A stretch of 64,000 nt of DNA from JBLNCE01 sp050260415 (GCA_050260415.1 JBLNCE010000085.1:71514-135513), one strand, 5' to 3'. Positions 8,313 through 16,924 are shown, counted from the first letter of the stretch. The notes: generated by a model not told the origin, from the sequence alone. Translations and numbers: made by a program.

Positions 8313-8341
8313 TTGACAGATCTACCGGGGAGTGCTATACT
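8313..8341 (+). promoter_or_regulatory. Sigma-A promoter of infC-rpmI-rplT
   Basis: TTGACA at 8313-8318, a 17-base spacer, and TATACT at 8336-8341. Transcription would start near 8348, ahead of the structured leader. Confidence 0.85.
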
Positions 8342-8349
8342 TTTCGTGT

Positions 8350-8462
8350 TTGATGCCAAAGCAGAAGCCATCCGCTTCTCACCTTGCGCCTAACGGTGTC
8401 AGGGTTCTCGATGCAACCGGATTCGAGTTCGCGGAGCGGGTGGTCTATACCCGCTCCTTTTC
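8350..8462 (+). ncRNA. L20-type leader of the infC operon with terminator
   Basis: The leader contains GCAGAAGCC and CCGCTTCTCACCT segments that can pair, then a conserved TGCAACCGGATTCGAGTTCG segment, then a hairpin GAGCGGGT (8434-8441)/ACCCGCTC (8449-8456) followed by CTTTTCTT. This is the arrangement of the Firmicute L20 autoregulatory leader, in which L20 binds the RNA and favours termination before infC. Assigned by eye from the conserved segments and position. Confidence 0.75.
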
Positions 8463-8500
8463 TTCTTGGGCACCAATTTGAGTTTTGGAGGTGGCGGTCT

Positions 8501-9016
8501 ATTAACACAGAGCTACGCATCAATGACGAGATTCGCGCCCGGGAAGTCAGGGTAATCAGTGCCACCGGGGAGCAGCTCGGGATCATGACCTTGCGGGACG
8601 CTCTCCAATTGGCGGCGGAGAAGGACTCCGATCTGGTCGAGGTTGCTCCGTTGGCCAAGCCCCCAGTCTGCCGCGTGATGGACTATGGCAAGTTTCGCTA
8701 CGAACAGAGCCGCCGGGATCGGGAAGCCCGCAAGAAACAGCATGTCGTCGAGGTCAAGGAGATTCAGATCAAGCCGAAGATCGGCGAACATGATTTCCAG
8801 GTCAAGGTCCGCGCGGCGCAGAAGTTCATCAAAGACGGGGACAAGGTTAAGGCGTTGATCAAATTCCGCGGTCGCGAGATCGTCCACGCCGAGTTAGGCA
8901 GAAACCTTTTGATGCAGCTCTTTGAGGCCGTGCGTGATGCGGCCGTGATCGAACGGGAACCCAGGATTGAAGGACGCAACATGATCATGATAATTTCGGC
9001 CAAACAAACGGACTAG
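8501..9016 (+). CDS. infC: Translation initiation factor IF-3 (ATT start)
   Basis: A 171-residue IF-3, which binds the 30S subunit and checks start-codon and initiator-tRNA pairing. It begins INTELRINDEIRAREVRVI at an ATT codon (8501) with GGAGGTGG at 8487-8494. The non-standard AUU start is typical of infC and allows IF-3 to limit its own synthesis. The N-domain (to about residue 75, ending VCRVMDYGKFRYEQS) and the C-domain (KPKIGEHDFQVKVRAAQKFI, then EGRNMIMIIS) are complete. A longer in-frame extension upstream to 8384 runs through the leader hairpin and is not translated. First gene of the infC-rpmI-rplT operon. Confidence 0.97.
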   Translation: MNTELRINDEIRAREVRVISATGEQLGIMTLRDALQLAAEKDSDLVEVAPLAKPPVCRVMDYGKFRYEQSRRDREARKKQHVVEVKEIQIKPKIGEHDFQVKVRAAQKFIKDGDKVKALIKFRGREIVHAELGRNLLMQLFEAVRDAAVIEREPRIEGRNMIMIISAKQTD

Positions 9017-9118
9017 TAATACCGCCGACTTGCGTCGGCCGCATCGGAAGCGGGCCGAGGTTCCAAGAGCCGGGCGCGTATTTCCGGCCATTTTTGGAGT
9101 AAGGGGGGAATTCGGGGC

Positions 9119-9319
9119 ATGCCGAAGATGAAGACCCACCGCGGGGCGGCAAAGCGGTTCAAAGTCACCGGATCAGGTAAAATCAGGAAGAATAGCGCCT
9201 ATCGCCGCCATATTTTGGAATCAAAGTCGCCCAAACGCAAGAGACTCTTGCGGCATTCGGAGCTGATCGCGTCCGGCGACGTCAAGAGAATCAAGAAGCT
9301 CATCAGTGATGCGCTTTGA
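9119..9319 (+). CDS. rpmI: 50S ribosomal protein L35
   Basis: A 66-residue basic protein with the L35 signature MPKMKTHRGAAKRFKVTGSG at the N-terminus and the KKLISDAL end. It is a structural part of the large subunit. The ATG follows an AAGGGGGGAA ribosome site. It sits 102 bases after infC and 34 bases before rplT, the usual order. Confidence 0.98.
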   Translation: MPKMKTHRGAAKRFKVTGSGKIRKNSAYRRHILESKSPKRKRLLRHSELIASGDVKRIKKLISDAL

Positions 9320-9353
9320 GCCGAGCAAAACCCCGTAATTAGGAGGAGTCGCC

Positions 9354-9710
9354 ATGCGTGTTAAGGGAGGTTTTGTCACCCGCCGCCGGCACAAGAAAAT
9401 CTTGCGCCTGGCCAAGGGTTACCGCCGTTCCAAAGGCCGGATTTTTCATGCCGCCAACCCGACCGTGATTCGCGCCCTGGCTTACGCGTACCGGGATCGC
9501 CGTAACAAGAAGCGGAATTTTCGCCGCCTCTGGATTACCCGGATCAACGCCGCGGCGCGGATGAACGGCATGTCTTACAGTGCCTTGATCAGCGGTCTCA
9601 AAAAGGCCGGTGTGGAAGTCAACCGCAAGATCCTCGCGGACCTCGCCGTCCGCGACCTCCCGGCTTTCGCCCAACTGGTGGGGGTGGCCAAGAACGGCCG
9701 CCAAGCGTAG
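9354..9710 (+). CDS. rplT: 50S ribosomal protein L20
   Basis: A 118-residue L20 with the family sequence MRVKGGFVTRRRHKKILRLAKGYRR and the block RKRNFRRLWITRINAAAR (here NKKRNFRRLWITRINAA). It binds 23S rRNA early in assembly and also represses its own operon through the leader RNA. The ATG follows AGGAGG. Last gene before a strong terminator. Confidence 0.98.
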   Translation: MRVKGGFVTRRRHKKILRLAKGYRRSKGRIFHAANPTVIRALAYAYRDRRNKKRNFRRLWITRINAAARMNGMSYSALISGLKKAGVEVNRKILADLAVRDLPAFAQLVGVAKNGRQA

Positions 9711-9715
9711 ACGAA

Positions 9716-9742
9716 GACCGGGTGCGAGACACCCGGTTTTTT
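9716..9742 (+). terminator. Terminator of infC-rpmI-rplT
   Basis: ACCGGGTG (9717-9724) pairs with CACCCGGT (9730-9737) and is followed by TTTTTG, starting 7 bases after the rplT stop. Confidence 0.9.
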
Positions 9743-9836
9743 GATTTTCAGAAGCATTGACTGACGCTGGAAAGCGGCAGCCAACCCACCCCCAGCCCAG
9801 AGCGGTGTTTCACATCCCTTCTAAGGAGGCTCCGGA

Positions 9837-10634
9837 ATGCGCCGATTGACCAGCCCGGATAATGCCGAAGCCAAGGCCCTCCTTGGCCTGCACGACCGGC
9901 GCGGCCGCAAAGAGGCGGGTATGATGCTCCTGGAGGGCCCCCACCTCTTGCTGGAGGCGCTGAAGGCGGCCGCGCCCCTTGACAGAGTCTATTATTTGCC
10001 CGGATGGGCGGTGACACCGGACGGCAAGGAGCTTTTGACCAGGGCGGCACGGGCGGGCGCGGTTCTCACGGAAGTTTCCCCGCGCTTTATGGGCAAAGCG
10101 GCCACCACTGATACGCCTCCTCCCGTGCTGGCTTCGGTTCCCCTGCCCGCGGCCGGTGTGGATGAAGGCGCCGGCCGGGTCGGCCTGGTCTTGGACGGGC
10201 TGCAGGATCCCGGCAATTTGGGCGCCATCTTGCGCATTGCCTGGGGCGCGGGCGTGCGGTCGGTCTGGTCCACGCCGGGGACGGTGGATTATTATGCGCC
10301 AAAGGTTTTGCGCGCGGCCCAGGGAGCGCATTTTCACCTCGCGCTGAGGGAGATCGGCCGCCAAGAACTGATGGCCGAGATCGAACGCGGAGGATGGTGG
10401 CTTGCTACGACCGAAGCCTCGGCGGCGAAGCCTTTCTGGCGGGCCGCTTTGCCTTTGCCCTGCCTCGTCTGTATCGGCAACGAGGCGCGCGGCATTGGCG
10501 CCGATCTGCGCGCCGCGGCCCGGGAAAGTATCGCCGTTCCCCTGGCGCAGGGCGTTGATTCGCTCAATGCGGCGGTGGTCGCGGGGGTTGTTCTGTTCGA
10601 GCTTGTGCGCCGCGCTGATGGGCCATCCGGTTGA
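9837..10634 (+). CDS. SpoU/TrmH-family RNA 2'-O-methyltransferase
   Basis: A 265-residue SPOUT methyltransferase that uses SAM to methylate a ribose of rRNA (TsnR/RlmB-like). The N-terminal 100 residues are an RNA-binding substrate domain with KEAGMMLLEGPHLLLEAL. The knotted catalytic domain has all three motifs: DGLQDPGNLGAILR (motif 1, near residue 119), CIGNEARGI (motif 2, near 211) and VPLAQGVDSLNAAVVAGV (motif 3, near 233). The ATG at 9837 has AAGGAGG 8 bases upstream. It often follows rplT in Firmicutes and precedes pheS, as here. The exact nucleotide modified is unknown. Confidence 0.9.
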   Translation: MRRLTSPDNAEAKALLGLHDRRGRKEAGMMLLEGPHLLLEALKAAAPLDRVYYLPGWAVTPDGKELLTRAARAGAVLTEVSPRFMGKAATTDTPPPVLASVPLPAAGVDEGAGRVGLVLDGLQDPGNLGAILRIAWGAGVRSVWSTPGTVDYYAPKVLRAAQGAHFHLALREIGRQELMAEIERGGWWLATTEASAAKPFWRAALPLPCLVCIGNEARGIGADLRAAARESIAVPLAQGVDSLNAAVVAGVVLFELVRRADGPSG

Positions 10635-10709
10635 AGCGTTCCGTCCCGAGGGGCGATTTGCCTAGGATTCTTGCTTGCCAGGGGCTTGCCTGATGCGTAT
10701 CTACTAGAG

Positions 10710-10715
10710 TATAAT
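10710..10715 (+). promoter_or_regulatory. Candidate -10 of the YqzL-like gene
   Basis: A perfect TATAAT lies 42 bases before the small gene. The only -35 candidate is TTGCCT at 10686-10691 with an 18-base spacer, so this is a moderate call. Confidence 0.4.
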
Positions 10716-10757
10716 TAGAACTGGGCTCAACCCGATTCTTGTGGTGGGGGGAACAAG

Positions 10758-10862
10758 ATGACGGTTACCAGCTACGCCGAGTTGTTCTGGCGGATATTTG
10801 AGGCAACCGGGTCCATCGCGGCATACCTCATCTATCGACAACTTCTTCGCACGGGGACTTGA
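10758..10862 (+). CDS. YqzL-like small protein (34 aa)
   Basis: The ATG at 10758 follows a GGGGGGAACA ribosome site and encodes 34 residues: MTVTSYAELFWRIFEATGSI then AAYLIYRQLLRTGT. The pattern of an aromatic FW-x2-F, TGS and AYLxYR matches the short YqzL-like family of spore-formers, whose role is not established. It is shorter than usual gene-caller cutoffs, so it is easily missed. It stands alone between the rRNA methylase and the T-box leader. Confidence 0.7.
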   Translation: MTVTSYAELFWRIFEATGSIAAYLIYRQLLRTGT

Positions 10863-10935
10863 GCCGGATTGCCGCGTCTTGGTGTAAACGATATCGTTAA
10901 AGGCGCAAAGCCCGGTTGGGAAAAGACCTGGAGTG

Positions 10936-10941
10936 TATACT
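10936..10941 (+). promoter_or_regulatory. Candidate -10 of pheST
   Basis: TATACT at 10936-10941 lies just ahead of the T-box leader. No good -35 sits at the right distance, so only the -10 is supported. Confidence 0.4.
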
Positions 10942-10959
10942 AATAAACGCAAAGGTTAT

Positions 10960-11308
10960 GATGGAGGAAAGTAGGCGGGTCTTAAGAGCGGCTGCAGGGA
11001 GAAGGGCCGTGACTGGAAGCCCTTTCCGCTCGAACCAGCCGAAGTTCCCTTCGGAATCGCTAGGCTGAACGATTTAGAGTAGGCCGTGCCGGCGCCCCGC
11101 CGTTACCCGGGGAGGGCGGCGTAGTCCGCCCGCATGAGTGGTGTCCGCTTGCGCCGATCGGGCCGGTCCGTAGCCACGCAAACCCTTCGGTGGGTTTTGC
11201 GCAGACGCCTTGTTCTACGGACCGTACACCAGCCTGATCTTTGCCTGCGGCAAGAAGGGTGGTACCGCGAAAGAGCTTTTCGCCCCTTATGGGGAGAGCT
11301 CTTTTTTT
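10960..11308 (+). ncRNA. T-box leader of pheST
   Basis: The conserved T-box AGGGTGGTACCGCG is at 11257-11269. It is followed by a terminator in which AAGAGCT pairs with AGCTCTT around CCCC/GGGG, ending in a run of seven T residues (11271-11308). Upstream are a long stem region with GGAAAGTAG (stem I base) and an internal helix GGTCCGTAG (11165-11173)/CTACGGACC (11215-11223). Uncharged tRNA-Phe should pair its NCCA end with the T-box and let transcription continue. Two UUC triplets near 11045-11052 are specifier candidates; I cannot fold the RNA to decide between them. Confidence 0.9.
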
Positions 11309-11401
11309 GTACCTGTGGGGCCGGCAGCAGCCGTCTCATTTTCAATCCTTGGGTCCCGGCAGAATGCCGGGGTGGATACTACTAGAAGGGGGACCATAGG
11401 C

Positions 11402-12433
11402 ATGGCAATCGACGTGGACGCGATGGCACGCGAGACCCTGGCGGCGGTGGAGGCGGCACGGGATCTCGAATCCCTAAACGGCCTGCGACAGAAGTACCTC
11501 GGGCGCAAGGGCGACCTGACCAACGCCTTGCGGTCGTTGGGGGAGCTGCCGCCCGCGGAGAGGCCCCGCGCCGGCGAGCGCCTCAACGCCCTCAGAGGGG
11601 CGCTCGAGGAGGCGCTGCAAAAGAAGACGGAGGCCTTGGGCCGCGCGGCGGAAGAAGCCCGTCTGGCGGCGGAGCGCCTCGACGTGCTCTTGCCCGGGCG
11701 CCGTCGGCGGCTGGGCGCAATCCATCCCCTGCGCGCGGTCTTGGATCGGATCGAGGAGATCTTCCTCGGGATGGGGTTCGCGATAGCCGAGGGGCCGGAG
11801 ATCGAACTCGATTACTACAACTTTCAGGCGCTCAATATGCCCCAAGACCATCCGGCCCGGGACATGCAGGATTCCTTCTACATTTCCTCCCGCGTGCTGC
11901 TGCGCACGCATACCTCGCCGGTGCAGGTCCGAACCATGCAGGCCCAGTGCCCCGCGCCGGTACGAATCATCGTTCCAGGGAGGGTATACCGCAGCGATGC
12001 GCCGGATGCGAGCCATTCACCCATGTTCCACCAGGTCGAAGGTCTGGTGGTCGGGGAGGGTATCACCTTTGCCGATCTCAAGGGAACGCTGGCGGCTTTC
12101 GTCAGCGCGATGTACGGTCCCGAACGGCGCGTGTCCTTTCGGCCGAGCTTCTTCCCGTTTACCGAGCCGAGCGCGGAGGTATACATCTCCTGCATCTGCG
12201 GCGGCGGCGGGTGCCGCGTCTGCAAAGACACGGGATGGTTGGAGATCCTGGGCTCCGGCGCCGTGCATCCAAACGTCTTGCGCATGTCGGGTTACGATCC
12301 GGAAAAGGTGAGCGGTTTTGCCTTCGGGATGGGGGTTGAGCGCATCGCGCTCCTGAAATACGGGATCGAGGACATGCGGTTCTTCTTTGAGAACGATCTG
12401 CGCCTCTTGGCGCAGTTTGCCGGAGAGGGTTGA
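11402..12433 (+). CDS. pheS: Phenylalanyl-tRNA synthetase alpha subunit
   Basis: A 343-residue class II synthetase subunit that activates phenylalanine. The N-terminal 90 residues form the coiled-coil tRNA-binding arm (LESLNGLRQKYLGRKGDLT). The catalytic domain has class II motif 2 around VLLRTHTSPVQVRTMQ and GRVYRSDAPDASHSPMFHQVEG, and motif 3 GFAFGMGVERIALLKYGI near the end. The frame is open upstream into the leader, but the ATG at 11402 with AAGGGGGACC before it starts the normal protein. The stop is 13 bases before pheT. Regulated by the upstream T-box. Confidence 0.97.
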   Translation: MAIDVDAMARETLAAVEAARDLESLNGLRQKYLGRKGDLTNALRSLGELPPAERPRAGERLNALRGALEEALQKKTEALGRAAEEARLAAERLDVLLPGRRRRLGAIHPLRAVLDRIEEIFLGMGFAIAEGPEIELDYYNFQALNMPQDHPARDMQDSFYISSRVLLRTHTSPVQVRTMQAQCPAPVRIIVPGRVYRSDAPDASHSPMFHQVEGLVVGEGITFADLKGTLAAFVSAMYGPERRVSFRPSFFPFTEPSAEVYISCICGGGGCRVCKDTGWLEILGSGAVHPNVLRMSGYDPEKVSGFAFGMGVERIALLKYGIEDMRFFFENDLRLLAQFAGEG

Positions 12434-12446
12434 GGAGGTAGTAACA

Positions 12447-14852
12447 ATGCGTGTGCCGCTATCTTGGCTTCATGATTACGTGGATTACGATCTCGCGCCG
12501 GAAGCGCTGGCGGAAAAGCTGACCATGGTCGGCCTGGCGGTCGAGGCGGTCGAGGATCTCGGCGCGCCCGTCAAAGACGTGGTGGTGGGGCGGATTATTG
12601 ACCTTAAACCCCATCCGTCGGCCGCGAGGCTATTGGTGGCCGAGGCTGACTGGGGTCATGGACCCCGGACCCTCGTTACCGGCGCCAAGAACCTTAAACC
12701 GGGCGACCTGGTGCCGGTCGCGCCGGAGAATACCGTGCTGCCGGGGGGGAAAACCATTACGGCCGCGGAATTCGCGGGTGTCGTCTCCCGGGGAATGCTT
12801 TGTTCCGCCGCCGAACTCGGGCTGGAAAAACAATCCGACGGGATCCTGGTGCTCGAAGAAGCTTGGCCCTTGGGCATGCCAATCGCCAAAGCGATCGGGC
12901 TCGATGAGACCGTGCTCGAGATCGAGCTGACACCGAACCGCGCCGATTGCCTCGGTCTCCTGAACGTCGCCCGCGAGGTCGCGGCTATTACCGGGGGACG
13001 TCTGCGGCCGCCCGCGAGCGCTCCCCGCGCCGATGGGCCGGCGGTCTCCTCCCTGGCGCGCGTCGAGGTGCTCGCCCCGGCTCTCTGCCCGCGATACGGC
13101 GGCAAGGTCTTCCTCGAGGTCCGGATCGCCCCCTCCCCGGCCTGGATGCAACGCCGTTTGCGGGCGGCGGGGATCCGGCCGATCAACAATCTCGTCGATA
13201 TCACGAACTTCGTGATGCTCGAACTCAATCAGCCGCTGCACGCGTTTGACCTCGATCGGCTGCGTGAAGGGCGGTTGCTCATCCGTCAGGCGGAGGCCGG
13301 CGAGACTTTGCGGACGTTGGATGAAACGGAGCGGCGCCTGGAGGCGGGCATGCTGGTCATCGCCGACCCGGACGGTCCGGTCGCCCTGGCGGGGGTGATG
13401 GGCGGCGCCGGCAGCGAGGTGACGCCGGAGACCACGCGCGTTTTCTTGGAAGGGGCATGTTTTGACCGGGTGAGCATCAGGCGAACCGCGAAGGCACTCG
13501 CCATGCGGACCGAGGCCTCGCTCCGTTTCGAACGCGGGGTGGATCCAGCCGGCGTGCCGTTTGCCCTCGATCGCGCGGCCGCGCTGGTGGAGGAACTCGG
13601 CGCCGGGCGCGTGGCCTCCGGTACCATCGATATCGCTTCGGGGTCATGGGCGCCAAGGGTCATCGTGAGCAAACCGGAACGGATCAACGGCCTGCTCGGG
13701 ACGGACCTCTCGGTGGAGGAAATCTCGGGTTACCTGAACCGTCTGGGTTTTGCCACCGCCGCCGCGGAGGCCGGCGGCTTGGCCGTCACCGTCCCCACGC
13801 ACCGTCAGGACGTGGAGGGCCCCGCCGACCTGGCCGAGGAAGTGGCAAGGCTGCATGGTTACGATCGCATTCCCCCGACCTATCCGGCCAGCTCGCAGGT
13901 GGGCCGGCGCACACCGGCCCAAGATTTCGCCCTGCGCGCGCGACGTCTGCTGCGGGGCTTGGGACAGACGGAGGTCGTCACGTATAGCTTTTGCTCGCCC
14001 AAGCACTTTGACCGGCTCAGGCTGGCGGAAGAAGACGCGTGCCGCGGCGCCCTCCGCATTCTATCCCCGCTGAGCGAGGAATGGGCCGTGATGCGCACGA
14101 CGCTCTTCGGCGGCATTCTGGACACGATCGCCGGCAATACGCGGCGCGGCGTAAATGATGTGCAGATCTTCGAATTGGCGCACGTCTATCTGCCGGTCGA
14201 GGGGGAGGAACTGCCGCGCGAGCCGTTGACCCTGGCGGGCGGGCTCACGGGGAGCATGCAGCCCCGCGGTTGGGCGGAGAAGCCGCGCGCGGTGGATTTC
14301 TACGACCTCAAGGGTTTGATGGAGGCATTCCTGGAGGGCATGGGCCTTTCTGGGGTCTCATTTATCGCCGCGCGGCACCCTTCATTGCATCCGGGACGAA
14401 GCGCCGCCTTGAGCGGTCCCGACGGGAAAACCATCGGATACCTGGGCGAAGCCCATCCCCGTGTGGCTGCGGCTTTTGACCTGCGCGGCCAGGTCTATCT
14501 CTACGAACTCAATCTGGATGCCTTGTCGAACTTGGTCAGGAACGAATGGCTGGCCGAGTCGCCGCCGCGCTTCCCCGCCATTGCGCGGGATCTGGCCTTG
14601 GTCGTGCGCGCGGAGACGCCCCTGGCCGAACTGGAACAGGCGATCGTGGAACACGGCGGCGATCTGCTGGCTTCCGTCGAACTCTTTGACGTCTACACCG
14701 GCAGTCAGGTGCAGGCCGGCGGGAAGAGCATGGCTTTTACGCTCACTTTTCGCGCGGCGGACAGGACGCTGACCGACGCGGAGGTCAACGTGGTGATGGC
14801 GGGAATCATGCGCGGCCTGGAGGAACGCTTCGGCGTAAGTCTGCGGCAGTGA
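12447..14852 (+). CDS. pheT: Phenylalanyl-tRNA synthetase beta subunit
   Basis: An 801-residue beta subunit of the (alpha-beta)2 enzyme. In order: N-terminal MRVPLSWLHDYVDYD, an EMAP/OB tRNA-binding domain (residues about 40-150), the B3/B4 editing domain with RPINNLVDITNFVMLELNQP, B5 domain near 410-480, the catalytic-like core, and the C-terminal anticodon-binding FDX-ACB domain with RFPAIARDLALVV and LTFRAADRTLTDAEVN. The ATG at 12447 follows GAGGAGGTAG. Length is normal for the family. Confidence 0.97.
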   Translation: MRVPLSWLHDYVDYDLAPEALAEKLTMVGLAVEAVEDLGAPVKDVVVGRIIDLKPHPSAARLLVAEADWGHGPRTLVTGAKNLKPGDLVPVAPENTVLPGGKTITAAEFAGVVSRGMLCSAAELGLEKQSDGILVLEEAWPLGMPIAKAIGLDETVLEIELTPNRADCLGLLNVAREVAAITGGRLRPPASAPRADGPAVSSLARVEVLAPALCPRYGGKVFLEVRIAPSPAWMQRRLRAAGIRPINNLVDITNFVMLELNQPLHAFDLDRLREGRLLIRQAEAGETLRTLDETERRLEAGMLVIADPDGPVALAGVMGGAGSEVTPETTRVFLEGACFDRVSIRRTAKALAMRTEASLRFERGVDPAGVPFALDRAAALVEELGAGRVASGTIDIASGSWAPRVIVSKPERINGLLGTDLSVEEISGYLNRLGFATAAAEAGGLAVTVPTHRQDVEGPADLAEEVARLHGYDRIPPTYPASSQVGRRTPAQDFALRARRLLRGLGQTEVVTYSFCSPKHFDRLRLAEEDACRGALRILSPLSEEWAVMRTTLFGGILDTIAGNTRRGVNDVQIFELAHVYLPVEGEELPREPLTLAGGLTGSMQPRGWAEKPRAVDFYDLKGLMEAFLEGMGLSGVSFIAARHPSLHPGRSAALSGPDGKTIGYLGEAHPRVAAAFDLRGQVYLYELNLDALSNLVRNEWLAESPPRFPAIARDLALVVRAETPLAELEQAIVEHGGDLLASVELFDVYTGSQVQAGGKSMAFTLTFRAADRTLTDAEVNVVMAGIMRGLEERFGVSLRQ

Positions 14853-14915
14853 GAAACCCCGTTGTGTTCTATCCGCCCCATCCTCCCGCATAGCTTGTAG
14901 ACGGGGGGATGGGAC

Positions 14916-15740
14916 ATGCAGCACGAGGCGGCGGCCGATATGCGCCCGCTACTGCGCGGATCGACTCTTGTCCTGATCGCGGGCTCATGCTTGATCGGGC
15001 ACTTTTTCTTGACGCGGGCGCTCGTCCCGTTGGCGCCCGGGGAAAGCCATCAGGCGTTGCTAAGGTTGCGCGGGTCGTTGGTCCTATTGGGCGTGGCCTG
15101 GTATGGCCGCTACATCTTGTTCCCGCGCACCCGTTGGCCGAGATTGAGATGGTGCCTTGTGCCGGGTATGGCGGCAGTGATCGCCTGCTCCTGGCCGGTA
15201 TGGCCGCTGCCCGATTCGTTGTCGCTCCTGAGGGAATTGGCACTGATCGGGATCTATGCCGCCCTCGCCGAGATTTTGGGCGGGGTAGGTCGCCATCTCC
15301 ATCAGCTCGATCTGGCCACGATTCCCGCGCGTCAGGCGGCGCTTCACGCCACGCGCGCCGCGGCGGCGAAGCTTTCGTTCCTGATCGCGCTCGCGGTCGG
15401 CGTCAGTCTCTACTTGCTGGCGGTGGATTATATCTTCGATCTGCTTGTCTATAGCCTTACCGGTGCCGCGGTCTGCCTGGCCGGCTACCTGATTCCCCTG
15501 GCGCTCTTGGCCGGCCGTATCGACAAGTCGCTGGCGCCCGCCCTGGCGGAGATAGGCGCCCGCGAGGAAGCCGCGCTGGCGGCGATCGGAACGAGCGGAG
15601 GAGGCCTGTTGGTCCGCGCCTACTTGGCGCGCCAAATGCTGTTGCGGTCCGGCAGGGTGCTTCCCCAATGGTGGGAGTGGTTCTTTCCGCTCGGCAGCGC
15701 CGCAATCCTCATTCTGGCGGCGATCCTGTACCGGCCGTAA
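14916..15740 (+). CDS. Polytopic membrane protein of unknown function
   Basis: A 274-residue protein, not recognised. Hydrophobic helices are visible near residues 13-32 (STLVLIAGSCLIGHFFL), 48-68, 80-97, 105-122, 152-170, 178-202 and 252-271 (PLGSAAILILAAILYRP). Between the last two is a soluble, alanine-rich segment (LAPALAEIGAREEAALAAIG). No catalytic motif stands out. It lies between pheT and zapA on the same strand with normal codon use. It might be co-transcribed with pheST because no terminator is seen after pheT. Confidence 0.6.
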   Translation: MQHEAAADMRPLLRGSTLVLIAGSCLIGHFFLTRALVPLAPGESHQALLRLRGSLVLLGVAWYGRYILFPRTRWPRLRWCLVPGMAAVIACSWPVWPLPDSLSLLRELALIGIYAALAEILGGVGRHLHQLDLATIPARQAALHATRAAAAKLSFLIALAVGVSLYLLAVDYIFDLLVYSLTGAAVCLAGYLIPLALLAGRIDKSLAPALAEIGAREEAALAAIGTSGGGLLVRAYLARQMLLRSGRVLPQWWEWFFPLGSAAILILAAILYRP

Positions 15741-15846
15741 TCGGCCCCCTGGTGCAGGAGATCTTTTTTTTTTGCCTAATTCTCTTACCGAAGCCGGAGA
15801 CTGGGTGGTGTTGGCCTTGCTCTTTCGGAAAGAGGATGGAGTCGGC

Positions 15847-16089
15847 ATGAACCGCGTTTCAGTCCGCCTGGCGGGCGATGAGTACGTAATCAGGGGGGAT
15901 GATTCGCCCCAGCATCTCGAGGACGTGGCCCAGGCCGTCGAGGCCAAGCTGCTCGAGATGCAGGAGACAAACCCGAAGCTCGCTAAGACGCAGCTTGCCA
16001 TGCTGGTCGCGCTGACTTTGGCGGATGAACTGTGCAAACTGCGGCGGGAACACGAGGAAGTTCTCCGCCTGCTTGGGGAGGCAAAGTAA
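15847..16089 (+). CDS. zapA: Cell division protein ZapA
   Basis: An 80-residue ZapA, the small dimer/tetramer that bundles FtsZ at the division ring. The N-terminal fold NRVSVRLAGDEYVIRGDDSPQHL is the ZapA globular domain; the rest (QTNPKLAKTQLAMLVALTLADEL) is a helical coiled coil. The ATG at 15847 follows AGAGGATGG; the longer frame from 15772 has no support. It sits 6 bases before the CvpA gene, a common pairing in Firmicutes. Confidence 0.88.
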   Translation: MNRVSVRLAGDEYVIRGDDSPQHLEDVAQAVEAKLLEMQETNPKLAKTQLAMLVALTLADELCKLRREHEEVLRLLGEAK

Positions 16090-16095
16090 TAAGGC

Positions 16096-16911
16096 ATGAG
16101 CTGGTTTGACTTAGCGGTGCTGGCCTTTTTGGCGGTCTTCGTTTTCCGCGGCTACCGGCGGGGGCTGGTCAGTCAGCTCTTCGGCCTGGCCGGCGTGATT
16201 ATCGCGCTCGTCGCGGCATTCTCCTATTTCGGTCAAGCCGGCGACCTCCTGGTCAGGGTGCTTCCGGTCGGAGCCGAGCTTGCCGGGATCTTTGGGTTCA
16301 TCTTGATCGTCGCCGCGATCAACGGGCTCTTTGCCTTTGCCGCCGCGCGTTGGCGGGCCGTGACCAAATCATCCACGGTCAGCCTGGTCGACGCCATCGC
16401 CGGCGCGTTTTTCGGCGGACTCAAAGCCCTGCTCATCCTCGTTATTATCATTGTGATCCTCGTATCCATCCCCATTCCCGCCCTCAGGCAGAAAGTCGAG
16501 GAGGGTCCGCTCACGGCGCAGATCCTGCAGGCCGCTCCCGTCTTTTATATACTACAGGAACGGTCGTTACCTCCCAACGTGCCGAGACTGCTGATTACCG
16601 CCCAAGGCTTGCAACTCAGGAAGATAAACTTTGCCGACCTGGACGGCGCCACCTGTTTGTCTTGCGGCAAAAAAGTCAAATACTTCGGTTTCGTGCGTAA
16701 GGGCGTGCTGTCTTATCCCAAGTTCGCCTGCGAGAACACGAAGTGCGGCCAGGTCAGCGACGGATGCCTTACCTATCAGGGTTATCACCTTATCTACGGC
16801 GCCTGCCCCTTGACACGCGCCAATCAAGGCGAGGCCTTATTCTGCAGGGTATGGCCAAGCGCCGTGCCGGCGGCGCCCAAAGGGCCGTGTCCGGTGTGCG
16901 GGCAGAGATGA
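16096..16911 (+). CDS. CvpA-family membrane protein with cysteine-rich C-terminal domain
   Basis: A 271-residue protein. Residues 1 to about 150 are a CvpA domain with four hydrophobic helices (WFDLAVLAFLAVFVFRGYRRG, then VIIALVAAFSYF, GFILIVAAINGLFAFAA, ALLILVIIIVILVSIP). Most CvpA proteins end soon after. Here another 90 residues follow with nine cysteines, among them CLSC near residue 187, CENTKC near 214 and CPVC at the extreme C-terminus, so one or two zinc ribbons are likely. CvpA is linked to colicin V production in E. coli and to cell-surface integrity elsewhere. The function of the tail is unknown. Co-transcribed with zapA. Confidence 0.8.
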   Translation: MSWFDLAVLAFLAVFVFRGYRRGLVSQLFGLAGVIIALVAAFSYFGQAGDLLVRVLPVGAELAGIFGFILIVAAINGLFAFAAARWRAVTKSSTVSLVDAIAGAFFGGLKALLILVIIIVILVSIPIPALRQKVEEGPLTAQILQAAPVFYILQERSLPPNVPRLLITAQGLQLRKINFADLDGATCLSCGKKVKYFGFVRKGVLSYPKFACENTKCGQVSDGCLTYQGYHLIYGACPLTRANQGEALFCRVWPSAVPAAPKGPCPVCGQR

Positions 16912-16924
16912 AAGAGTTATAAGT

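Noticed and set aside
10960..11308. Small open frames in the T-box leader.
   Set aside because: They cross the terminator and specifier stems; the RNA leader explains the conservation.
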